NCBI GenBank assembly: GCA_026996985.1
Contig: JALWJR010000016.1
Span: 1,452 to 6,817 of the forward strand
Direction: 5' to 3'
Source of the DNA: Candidatus Kaiserbacteria bacterium
GTDB lineage: Bacteria; Patescibacteriota; Minisyncoccia; Phycocordibacterales; UBA2100
DNA length: 5,366 nt
Of this stretch, positions 1 to 5,366 are shown one piece after another. A program made the position numbers and the translations under genes. The notes under the pieces were generated by a model. That model was not told where the DNA came from and ran no database searches. It saw only the letters and a program-made list of their open reading frames with translations. The stretch's first letter is position 1. Each line of letters begins with the position of its first letter.

Positions 1-1379
1 AATTCAAAATTACGTAAATATTTAAGCTCTGAAAGAACATTTGAATACGCATAAATTTTTGCCAACAAATATTCAAGCTTTTCTATTACCGTTAATTTAC
101 CAACCAAATCAAACGCTTTCATAATTTTGGGAATTGTAAGCCCTTTTACAAAGAGACTGAAAAATATGGACAAAATCACCATTGCCATCATCCAGTTTTT
201 AAAAGAGGTTTCAAAAGGCCAATTTGCAATTGAAATATCGTTTGGAATAAGCAACACCATGGTCACGGCAAGCGCTCCTCTCAGAGAGCCCCATGCAAGC
301 AAGTGTTGCCAGCTTTTTGGTATATCGTTTGAAGTTAAAGACAGGGGCAGGTACACACTTATCGCTCTTGCGACTATGACAGATACAATGGCCAGAGTTG
401 CCGGTATTATCACCTCGGAGTAATTTATATTTAATCCGGCTATAATCAATCCCAGCAAAAGGAAAACCAGCGAGTTTGCAAGAAAAGCGAAGTAGTGCCA
501 GAAGTTGTTTACGTACTCTTCAACTTCATGAGGCAATTTGTATCTTCCATAGTTTCCGAGAACAACTGCGGCGATTGCGGTTGCTATAATCGGTGATATG
601 CCCAAAAAGTGCGAGTATTCTTGCAGGTGGTGAGATATTAATTCGGATAAAAGAAAAGTTAAATGGGCGGATACGAGCATTAAGGTTACTTGCAAATGTC
701 TGCTTTTGGCGAAATCCAACAGTTTGGAAAATACAATACCGCTGATAACTCCTATTGCAAACCCTAAAATTATCATTGTTGTGAATTTGGCGCCGATCTG
801 CGGCATGGTGGCTAAAGTTATCTGCTCACCCTCTTTTATTAGGTATAAAACAGATAGAAAAAGGGCAACAGCGGTACCGTCATTAAACAGACTCTCTCCC
901 TCAAAAATTAAAGCCAGCCTTTTGGGCGCTCCGTATTCTTTGAACATTGCAATAACCGCAACAGGGTCGGTTGCCGATATGATTGCGCCGAAAAGCAAAA
1001 GGGCCATAAAAGGAATTTGAATTTCAAAAAGTTTTAACGCTAAATCCAACAAAATCGCGGTAGCAAACGCGCTTATAAGCAGTCCCGCAACAGCCAAAGA
1101 TGCAATAGGTTTTATGTTTTTGACAAGTTGATTGAGTTTTATATTGTATGCCGCCTCAAAAAGAAGTGTTGGCAAAAAGATATAAAACAACAACTCAGGT
1201 GTCAGCTTAAATGTTTGGAGAAATGAAAATAAATCGGTATAAGAGAGGGGAACCAGCACAACTCCGATAAAAACCAAAAAAAGCGTGTAAGGAAAATTGA
1301 GCCTTTTGGCAAACACGTATGCAAATACCGAGACGGTCATCAAAAATAAAACCGCCAATATTGGATATGCGCTTTCCAT
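1..1379 (-). CDS. CPA1/NhaP-family Na+(K+)/H+ antiporter, 3'-truncated by window edge
   Basis: Integral membrane exchanger that moves Na+ (or K+/Li+) out against H+ in, for pH and sodium homeostasis. Reading the minus strand from the ATG at 1379-1377 gives 459 uninterrupted codons to the left edge, so the C-terminus is missing. Hydrophobic helices fill residues 1-420. The family's ion-site signatures are in order: SATDPVAV at 135-142 (Thr137-Asp138 of the unwound helix), FEGESLFNDGTAV at 159-171 (Glu162, Asn166-Asp167), and GSLRGALAV near 364-372 (Arg367). The Asn-Asp pair is typical of electroneutral CPA1 exchangers; electrogenic CPA2 members carry Asp-Asp. From about residue 420 the chain becomes polar and charged, the start of a cytoplasmic tail. 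The start is supported by a perfect TATAAT 9 nt upstream; no Shine-Dalgarno is visible. It is divergent from the HAD gene. Family assignment is firm; the ion preference cannot be read from sequence. Confidence 0.95.
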   Translation of the reverse strand, partial: MESAYPILAVLFLMTVSVFAYVFAKRLNFPYTLFLVFIGVVLVPLSYTDLFSFLQTFKLTPELLFYIFLPTLLFEAAYNIKLNQLVKNIKPIASLAVAGLLISAFATAILLDLALKLFEIQIPFMALLLFGAIISATDPVAVIAMFKEYGAPKRLALIFEGESLFNDGTAVALFLSVLYLIKEGEQITLATMPQIGAKFTTMIILGFAIGVISGIVFSKLLDFAKSRHLQVTLMLVSAHLTFLLSELISHHLQEYSHFLGISPIIATAIAAVVLGNYGRYKLPHEVEEYVNNFWHYFAFLANSLVFLLLGLIIAGLNINYSEVIIPATLAIVSVIVARAISVYLPLSLTSNDIPKSWQHLLAWGSLRGALAVTMVLLIPNDISIANWPFETSFKNWMMAMVILSIFFSLFVKGLTIPKIMKAFDLVGKLTVIEKLEYLLAKIYAYSNVLSELKYLRNFE

Positions 1380-1388
1380 AAGGTGATG

Positions 1389-1416
1389 ATTATATTCTTT
1401 TCTTTGTTTTTTACAA
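1389..1416 (-). promoter_or_regulatory. Promoter of the antiporter gene, near-leaderless
   Basis: Read on the minus strand, a TTGTAA -35-like box (1416-1411, 4 of 6 matches to TTGACA) is followed by a 16-nt spacer and a perfect TATAAT -10 box (1394-1389). Only 9 nt separate the -10 from the ATG at 1379, so transcription should start 0-3 nt before the start codon. No Shine-Dalgarno lies in this gap. Sigma-70-type recognition is inferred from consensus only. Confidence 0.65.
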
Positions 1417-1424
1417 GGAGTTTG

Positions 1425-1453
1425 TTGTTAAGCTCATTTTAAATTGTTATATT
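1425..1453 (+). promoter_or_regulatory. Promoter of the HAD-MFS operon, leaderless
   Basis: TTGTTA (1425-1430, 4 of 6 matches to TTGACA), a 17-nt spacer, then an extended -10 made of TG at 1445-1446, one base, and TATATT at 1448-1453. Six bases separate the -10 from the ATG at 1460, so the expected start point coincides with the A of the start codon. The only Shine-Dalgarno-like string (AAGGAG, 1415-1420) is 39 nt away, upstream of the promoter, and cannot serve this gene. Confidence 0.65.
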
Positions 1454-1459
1454 TAAAGC

Positions 1460-2152
1460 ATGAAAAGACCGGTCGCTTTTTTTGATATAGACGGAACTCT
1501 GTTTAGATGGAGCTTGTTTTTGGTGTATGTTGATTTGATGATAGAAAGAGGGCTTTTACCCGAGATCATCAAAGAGAGGGCAAAGCCCAAATATGAAAGA
1601 TGGCTGAACAGGGAGGGGAGTTATCAAGATTATCTGGATGTTTTGGTTAAGGGTTTTAACGACTATATCGCCGGGGTAAGGGTTGAGGATTTCTACAGGG
1701 CGGTCAAAGACTCTTTAACGGGAAGAGACAAAAGAGTTTATCGCTTCACAAGAGACTTTATAAGAGAGTTGAAAGATGAAGGGTATTTTTTGGTTGCGAT
1801 TACACACTCTTCCAAAATCGCAGCGGATTTGTTTGCCGAGAATTACGGATTTGATAAAGTTTACGGGTTAATGTTTGAGATAGATGAAGATGTATTTACC
1901 GGGCAGATTCTAAACAGAGAGTTGATTTTTGACAAAGGCAAAATAGTTGAAAGGGTATTTCAAGATGAAAACCTTAACATAGACCCGGAGCGTTCAGTTG
2001 CCGTTGGTGACACACACAGTGATATAGCCATGCTTGAGAAAGTTACAAGACCGATAGCGTTTAATCCAAACAAAATTTTATACTTGGAGGCCAAAAAAAG
2101 AGGTTGGGAAGTTGTTGTTGAAAGAAAAGACGTTATTTATAAAAATATTTAA
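1460..2152 (+). CDS. HAD-superfamily subfamily IB phosphatase (SerB/CicA-like)
   Basis: Predicted cytosolic Mg2+-dependent phosphomonoesterase of 230 residues. Motif I is FFDIDGTL at 7-14, with Asp9 the expected nucleophile and Asp11 the acid/base. A helical C1-type cap occupies about 15-105. Motif II is in VAITHSS at 112-118 (probably Thr115), motif III Lys is Lys159 or Lys161 in FDKGKIV, and motif IV is GDTHSD at 183-188, binding Mg2+ through Asp184 and Asp188. The following ML...PIAFNPN (191-204) closely resembles the MLxxxxxPxAVNPD ending typical of subfamily IB. All catalytic elements are present and the length is normal. Substrate is unknown: phosphoserine, a phospholipid head-group precursor or a sugar phosphate are all possible, and synteny does not decide. 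It is first in an apparent operon, 9 nt before the MFS gene. The start is fixed by the promoter just upstream and by motif I beginning at residue 7. Confidence 0.9.
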   Translation: MKRPVAFFDIDGTLFRWSLFLVYVDLMIERGLLPEIIKERAKPKYERWLNREGSYQDYLDVLVKGFNDYIAGVRVEDFYRAVKDSLTGRDKRVYRFTRDFIRELKDEGYFLVAITHSSKIAADLFAENYGFDKVYGLMFEIDEDVFTGQILNRELIFDKGKIVERVFQDENLNIDPERSVAVGDTHSDIAMLEKVTRPIAFNPNKILYLEAKKRGWEVVVERKDVIYKNI

Positions 2153-2161
2153 CAAATTGCC

Positions 2162-3349
2162 ATGGTATTGCCACATACAGCAACATACAACAAAAAAATG
2201 AGAGGACTAGCCTATGTTTTGAATTTTATTTTTTCTTTTCAGTTGGCCACTGTTGGATATTTTACGGCAAACTTTCTTGACAGTTTGGGTTTTTCAATAG
2301 AGCAAATCTCAATAATATTGTCTTTAAGCGCCGTTTTCGCTTTCTTCTCTTTTCTTGCAACTTCTTACGTATTTAAAGCTCTGGGTCTTCGACGATCAGC
2401 AATGTTCTATTCTTTTTTGTATCTTATCTCTTTTTTGTTTGTTGCTTTGGGCGGGAAAATATTATCGGTTTGGGCTTTGATTTTGTCGGCCATACCCTCA
2501 GCGGCTATAGTTGTTCTGCTTGATACCTTAATGGAGAAGTCAAACACATCGGAGAAGCATACCGGAGTGCAAAGAGCTCTTTTTTTGATGATGGCAAACA
2601 CAGCTTTTGTTGCCGGTCCGTTTCTGGGTGGTCAGCTTGTAAAGGGAGGAGATTTTTCAGCTTTGTACTTGGGGAGCGTGGCGCTTTTTTTGCCGTTTTT
2701 GCTTTTGGTTTTTTTAAAAAGAAATCTTTTCCCGACAGACAGAAATTTTCGCGTTTTACGACTCAAGCATTTGTTTAAGATTTTCAAAGCCCAAGATGAT
2801 ATAAAAAAGATATTTTTTGCGCAATTTGTTTTGTATTTTTTCTACAGTGTTATGGTTTTGTACACTTCGGTTTATCTGGTGGAGCATTTGGGATTTACTC
2901 TTGAGCAAGTTGGTTTTATTTTGCCGATTATGCTTTTGCCGTTTATTGTGCTTACCGTTCCCGTAGGATTTTTGGCCGACAAAATAGGGGAGAAAGAAAT
3001 GATGATTTTGGGTTTTCTTATAATGGCAATTGCAACGGTTTTGTTTGGTTCTCTGGATTATCTTTCTTTTGTGTCTTTTGTTTTGGTAGCTTCGGTTTTG
3101 GTTCTTACGCGAGTGGGAGCGGCGTTTGTCTCAACCGTTACGGAAAGTTACTTTTTCAAACATGTAGACGGTACAGATACTGAGACCATAACGGCATTCA
3201 GAGCGCTTTATCCGCTATCTAACATTGTAGGTTCTTTATTTGGAGTTTTGATATTTTCTTTTGCCTCATTCGGTTTTCTTTTTTCAGCATTGGGAGTTTT
3301 TGTTTTACTCGGCGCACTTGTAGCTTTCAAACTGAAGGATACAAATTAG
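2162..3349 (+). CDS. Major facilitator superfamily (MFS) transporter, 12 transmembrane helices
   Basis: A 395-residue polytopic membrane protein. Hydrophobic segments lie at roughly 15-37, 49-72, 79-97, 101-122, 139-160, 167-186, 216-240, 249-271, 278-297, 301-326, 345-366 and 369-388, giving two six-helix halves joined by a basic cytoplasmic loop at about 187-215. The MFS motif A is clear between helices 8 and 9 (GFLADKIGEKEMM, 269-281). Its N-half counterpart near 68-80 is degenerate (VFKALGLRRS). Secondary transport driven by ion gradient is the family rule; the substrate is not evident, and drug or metabolite efflux is only a guess. The gene starts 9 nt after the HAD stop codon, without a Shine-Dalgarno, which suggests translational coupling within one transcript. 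An alternative start is Met13 at 2198, also without a ribosome site. The hairpin at 3379-3403 follows its stop. Confidence 0.9.
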   Translation: MVLPHTATYNKKMRGLAYVLNFIFSFQLATVGYFTANFLDSLGFSIEQISIILSLSAVFAFFSFLATSYVFKALGLRRSAMFYSFLYLISFLFVALGGKILSVWALILSAIPSAAIVVLLDTLMEKSNTSEKHTGVQRALFLMMANTAFVAGPFLGGQLVKGGDFSALYLGSVALFLPFLLLVFLKRNLFPTDRNFRVLRLKHLFKIFKAQDDIKKIFFAQFVLYFFYSVMVLYTSVYLVEHLGFTLEQVGFILPIMLLPFIVLTVPVGFLADKIGEKEMMILGFLIMAIATVLFGSLDYLSFVSFVLVASVLVLTRVGAAFVSTVTESYFFKHVDGTDTETITAFRALYPLSNIVGSLFGVLIFSFASFGFLFSALGVFVLLGALVAFKLKDTN

Positions 3350-3378
3350 ACCCATAAATTTTTTTGCGAATGATATAA

Positions 3379-3403
3379 AAACGGGCGCCTTTTGCGCCCG
3401 TTT
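3379..3403. terminator. Bidirectional intrinsic terminator between convergent genes
   Basis: A perfect 10-bp inverted repeat (aaacgggcgc 3379-3388, gcgcccgttt 3394-3403) closes a 5-nt loop. It begins 29 nt after the MFS stop codon and lies 3 nt beyond the stop of the minus-strand zinc-ribbon gene. On the minus strand the stem is followed by a T-rich stretch (TTTTTATAT counting the stem end), a good terminator; on the plus strand the T-tract is only three bases and weaker. It probably serves both genes. Confidence 0.85.
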
Positions 3404-3406
3404 ACA

Positions 3407-3580
3407 CTACCACCCTTTGGGTGGTTCAACATCGGGAGTGTAGCAGTCTGCGTATAACATGCTTTTTAATCTGCCCGGATTTGCCTTTGCTTCACAGTCT
3501 ATGCATTTGCCAAAACAGTTTACTTCTTGTTCGGGAACTTCCTTTTGACACTCGGGGCAGGTTTTGTACACATTTTGCAT
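3407..3580 (-). CDS. Small cysteine-rich zinc-ribbon-like protein, 57 aa
   Basis: I do not recognise a named family. The 57-residue product has six cysteines: CPEC at 8-11, Cys22, CIDC at 26-29 and Cys46. The two CxxC knuckles, 14 residues apart, fit a four-cysteine zinc ribbon; Cys22 and Cys46 are extra. There is no signal peptide or membrane segment, and the C-terminus is short and proline-rich (DVEPPKGW). The frame is open upstream to a GTG at 3739, but the ATG at 3580 is chosen because AAAAGGAG at 3596-3589 lies 8 nt before it, and because the upstream stretch is made of promoter and hairpin sequence. The gene lies downstream of RNase J on the same strand, separated by two hairpins, so it probably has its own transcript. 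Zinc binding is inferred from cysteine spacing; a role in RNA or protein binding is possible but unsupported. Confidence 0.75.
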   Translation of the reverse strand: MQNVYKTCPECQKEVPEQEVNCFGKCIDCEAKANPGRLKSMLYADCYTPDVEPPKGW

Positions 3581-3588
3581 TTGCTTTG

Positions 3589-3596
3589 CTCCTTTT
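3589..3596 (-). promoter_or_regulatory. Strong Shine-Dalgarno that fixes the zinc-ribbon start
   Basis: On the minus strand AAAAGGAG ends 8 nt before the ATG at 3580, near-ideal spacing. It is the only clear Shine-Dalgarno before a start codon in this window, and it decides for the short 57-residue protein over the 110-residue extension. Confidence 0.85.
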
Positions 3597-3609
3597 ATTT
3601 GGAAAGAAC

Positions 3610-3634
3610 AAGCCCCTTCTTGCGGAAGGGGCTT
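3610..3634. repeat. GC-rich hairpin in the leader of the zinc-ribbon gene
   Basis: A perfect 10-bp inverted repeat (aagccccttc 3610-3619, gaaggggctt 3625-3634) with a 5-nt loop that reads CGCAA on the minus strand and contains GCAA, a GNRA-type tetraloop sequence. On the minus strand it ends 13 nt before the Shine-Dalgarno, and an interrupted T-tract (TTGTTCTTT) follows. On the plus strand the right arm runs into TTTT. It could be a terminator in either direction or an RNA element in the 5' leader; no plus-strand gene is present that would need termination here. Confidence 0.6.
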
Positions 3635-3656
3635 TTGTGATGGAGAGTGCGACTGC

Positions 3657-3692
3657 ATCAAAAAAGTCCCGTCCGTAAGAGACTTTTTTGAT
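3657..3692 (-). terminator. Intrinsic terminator downstream of RNase J (possible attenuator)
   Basis: A perfect 12-bp inverted repeat (atcaaaaaagtc 3657-3668, gacttttttgat 3681-3692) with a 12-nt loop. On the minus strand the descending arm contains six T, the usual pattern of A/U-rich bidirectional terminators. It lies about 70 nt after the RNase J stop, so the simplest role is ending that transcript. A promoter-like -10 sits between the RNase J stop and this hairpin, which leaves an attenuator role for the next gene open. Confidence 0.65.
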
Positions 3693-3729
3693 ACCAATGA
3701 AATTTTATTTTTGTCGCTGTCATGTTCAT

Positions 3730-3738
3730 ATTGTAACA
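3730..3738 (-). promoter_or_regulatory. Candidate extended -10 promoter for the zinc-ribbon leader
   Basis: Minus strand TG (3738-3737), one base, then TACAAT (3735-3730, 5 of 6 matches to TATAAT) forms an extended -10. No good -35 is seen: TTGCTT upstream has only a 14-nt spacer. The expected start near 3723 would give the zinc-ribbon gene a leader of about 143 nt carrying both hairpins. No better promoter is visible between 3590 and 3700. Confidence 0.4.
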
Positions 3739-3759
3739 CACTTTCTCTAAAGCAAAATT

Positions 3760-5366
3760 TTACACTCCAACCACAACGGGGATAACAATCGGGTTTTTAT
3801 GAGTTTGCTGAAGCAGAAAACGGGAAATTTCACGGGTAAGCTCAGCCTTTAGCGCGTCTATATCAACCGTTTTTGAACGCGCAAACGCTCCTTCAACAAT
3901 TCTTTTTGCTATAAGGCGAGTTTGATCCAAAAGCTCGCGTGACTCGCGCAGATAAACGAAACCGCGCGAGATAATGTCGGGAGATTTGCGCAATTTTCCG
4001 GTTCTCATATTTACGGTTGTGACAATAACAAACATTCCGTCTTGGGCAAGCGCTTTTCTGTCGGCTATCACAACTTCTTGAATATCTTTTACCTGATATC
4101 CTTCAACTATTTTCGGTTTAAACGGAGCTTTCTCTTGCAGTTTGACAATCTCTTGTCCTTTGTTTCTTATTTCAACTATGGTTCCGTTATCCGGTATGAC
4201 GGAATTTTCAAGCGGAACTCCAACCTCCTCGGCGTTTGTAACATTTGCCTTTAACATAAAGTAAAATCCGTGGTGGGGAGTGAAGAATTTCGGTTTGATG
4301 GTTTTTATAATCCATTTTCCTTCTTCCGCGTTTCCGTGTCCCGAAGCGTGAATGTCGCTTGTCTGATACGTTATTATGTTATGACATTGTCTTGCAAGCA
4401 TATCGCGTAGTTTTTGAACCGCTATTTCGTTTCCGGGAATAACCGAAGAAGAAAGAGCGATGGTATCTGTTTCTTTCAGTTTTATATACCTGTGTGTTTT
4501 GTTGGCAATTCTGGTTAAAGCGGCAAACTCTTCACCTTGGGCCCCGGTTGTAAGAATGACTATTTTATTGTCGGGATATTCTTCTATTTGGTCAGCCGGG
4601 ATAATGGTGTTTTTCTTTACTTTCAAGTAACCCAGCTCTTGAGCTATCGCAAGATTGTTTTTCATTGAACGACCTTCCACCACAATTTTTTTGCCCAGCT
4701 TTTCCGCTTTTTCTATTACATGTATTACACGTTCAAGGTGAGATGCGAATGTTCCTATTATAAGTCTGTTTTTTGACTCTTCCAAAATTTTGTCAAAAGT
4801 TTCAAATACTTTCCATTCGGGAATTGACCAGCCGGGCTTCCAGGCGTTTGTGGAGTCCATCATCAAAAGGAGGATCTTTTCTTTTTTGAACACTTCAAAA
4901 TGCTTTTTCTCGCTTTCCATTACTTTTCCGTCAACGTGATCAAGCTTAATGTCTCCGGTTATCGTCACACCTCCGAAAGGTGTTTTTATAATCACACCCA
5001 TTGAATCTGGTATTGTGTGAGTGGTATCAAAGAAAGTGACCGGAAGCGCGCCGATGCGAACGGTTTCTCCCCCCTTTACGATTTTAATGTTCGGCTCCGG
5101 CAAGTGCGGGAACTCAGCATGGCGCTTTTTTATCATGACGGCGGTAAGCTCGTTTGCGTAAATCGGCGGGTTTCCTATACGTTCCAAAATAAAAGGAATG
5201 GCGCCAATATGGTCAAGATGGGCGTGTGTTATTATCATTGCTTTTACCTTTTCTTTTCTGTCTTCAAGATATTTGGTGTTTGGCAGAAAAAAGTCCACAC
5301 CCGGTCTTTCTTCATCTTCAAACATAAAACCGGAGTCAATAACAAAAATATCATCGTTAAATTCTA
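3760..5366 (-). CDS. rnj: Ribonuclease J, 5'-truncated by window edge
   Basis: Metallo-beta-lactamase/beta-CASP ribonuclease with 5'-3' exonuclease and endonuclease activity in mRNA decay and rRNA maturation; cytosolic, two Zn2+. The frame stays open through the right edge: 13 further codons precede the Met at 5325 and include DIFVIDSGFMF, which matches the family's N-terminal strand. So 5325 is not the start; roughly 25-30 residues should lie outside the window. Numbering from that Met: THAHLDH at 33-39 (His34, His36, Asp38, His39), His103 in THTIPDS, Asp125 in TGDIKLD, DSTNAWKPG from 157, FASHLERV 193-200, GRSM 218-221, TTGAQGE 259-265, SVIPGNE 294-300, HASGHG 326-331 and PHHGFYFML 350-358 (metal His351 or His352). 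The C-terminal domain is complete, with SRGFVY at 453-458. The family usually reads HGEYRML at 352; the Glu and Arg are both Phe here. Stop codon is at 3762-3760. Confidence 0.96.
   Translation of the reverse strand, partial: EFNDDIFVIDSGFMFEDEERPGVDFFLPNTKYLEDRKEKVKAMIITHAHLDHIGAIPFILERIGNPPIYANELTAVMIKKRHAEFPHLPEPNIKIVKGGETVRIGALPVTFFDTTHTIPDSMGVIIKTPFGGVTITGDIKLDHVDGKVMESEKKHFEVFKKEKILLLMMDSTNAWKPGWSIPEWKVFETFDKILEESKNRLIIGTFASHLERVIHVIEKAEKLGKKIVVEGRSMKNNLAIAQELGYLKVKKNTIIPADQIEEYPDNKIVILTTGAQGEEFAALTRIANKTHRYIKLKETDTIALSSSVIPGNEIAVQKLRDMLARQCHNIITYQTSDIHASGHGNAEEGKWIIKTIKPKFFTPHHGFYFMLKANVTNAEEVGVPLENSVIPDNGTIVEIRNKGQEIVKLQEKAPFKPKIVEGYQVKDIQEVVIADRKALAQDGMFVIVTTVNMRTGKLRKSPDIISRGFVYLRESRELLDQTRLIAKRIVEGAFARSKTVDIDALKAELTREISRFLLQQTHKNPIVIPVVVGV

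Noticed and set aside
127..1020. Plus-strand open frames at 127-423 and 706-1020
   Set aside because: They are antisense to the antiporter gene, whose motifs and continuous 459-codon frame are unambiguous.
1415..1420. AAGGAG as a Shine-Dalgarno for the HAD gene or an upstream mini-ORF
   Set aside because: It is 39 nt from the HAD ATG and lies upstream of the predicted transcription start; the TTG-initiated frame right after it stops within seven codons and is not in frame with the HAD gene.
1413..1425. Small inverted repeat ACAA-ggagt-TTGT as an operator between the divergent promoters
   Set aside because: Only 4 bp per arm, explained by the two facing -35-like boxes; too short to support a regulator site.
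2407..2601. Minus-strand open frame of 64 codons
   Set aside because: It lies wholly inside the MFS gene on the opposite strand and shows no recognisable motif or start signal.
3581..3739. N-terminal extension of the zinc-ribbon gene to a GTG at 3739 (110 residues)
   Set aside because: The extra 53 codons run through a promoter-like box and two perfect hairpins, have low-complexity unconserved-looking content, and the GTG lacks a ribosome site, whereas the ATG at 3580 has a strong one.
3421..3785. Plus-strand open frames of 85 and 73 codons
   Set aside because: They are antisense to the zinc-ribbon gene and pass through the hairpins; cysteine-rich content is a by-product of the opposite strand.
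4042..4254. Plus-strand open frame of 70 codons
   Set aside because: It is antisense to RNase J, with no start signal or recognisable family.

Overview
The window looks like a compact, A+T-rich bacterial chromosome segment. It holds five genes with almost no spare DNA. Two of the five run off the window: the antiporter loses its 3' end at the left edge and RNase J loses its 5' end at the right edge. The standard genetic code fits every gene, with no in-frame TGA. The gene density, codon bias toward A/T, short intergenic gaps and several genes without a Shine-Dalgarno sequence would suit a small-genome lineage such as the Candidate Phyla Radiation (Patescibacteria). No phylogenetic marker is decisive here, so that placement is an inference.

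Layout from left to right. Positions 1-1379 (minus) encode a CPA1/NhaP-type Na+/H+ antiporter. Positions 1380-1459 form an 80-bp divergent intergenic region with two back-to-back promoters, each with a -10 box so close to its start codon that the transcripts should be leaderless or nearly so. Positions 1460-2152 (plus) encode a HAD subfamily IB phosphatase. It is followed after 9 bp by a 12-helix major facilitator (MFS) transporter at 2162-3349, and the two likely form one operon. A GC-rich hairpin at 3379-3403 separates this operon from the convergent gene and probably terminates both strands. Positions 3407-3580 (minus) encode a 57-residue cysteine-rich zinc-ribbon-like protein with a strong ribosome binding site. 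Positions 3581-3759 are a non-coding leader or spacer with two hairpins, an extended -10 promoter and a possible 21-codon leader ORF. Positions 3760-5366 (minus) encode ribonuclease J.

Functionally this is mostly housekeeping: ion and pH homeostasis (antiporter), RNA turnover and processing (RNase J), a small-molecule phosphatase and a transporter of unknown substrate. I see no mobile element, CRISPR array, tRNA, rRNA, toxin-antitoxin pair or defence system. The parts that merit a second look are the leaderless divergent promoters and the structured 180-bp region upstream of the small zinc-ribbon gene.
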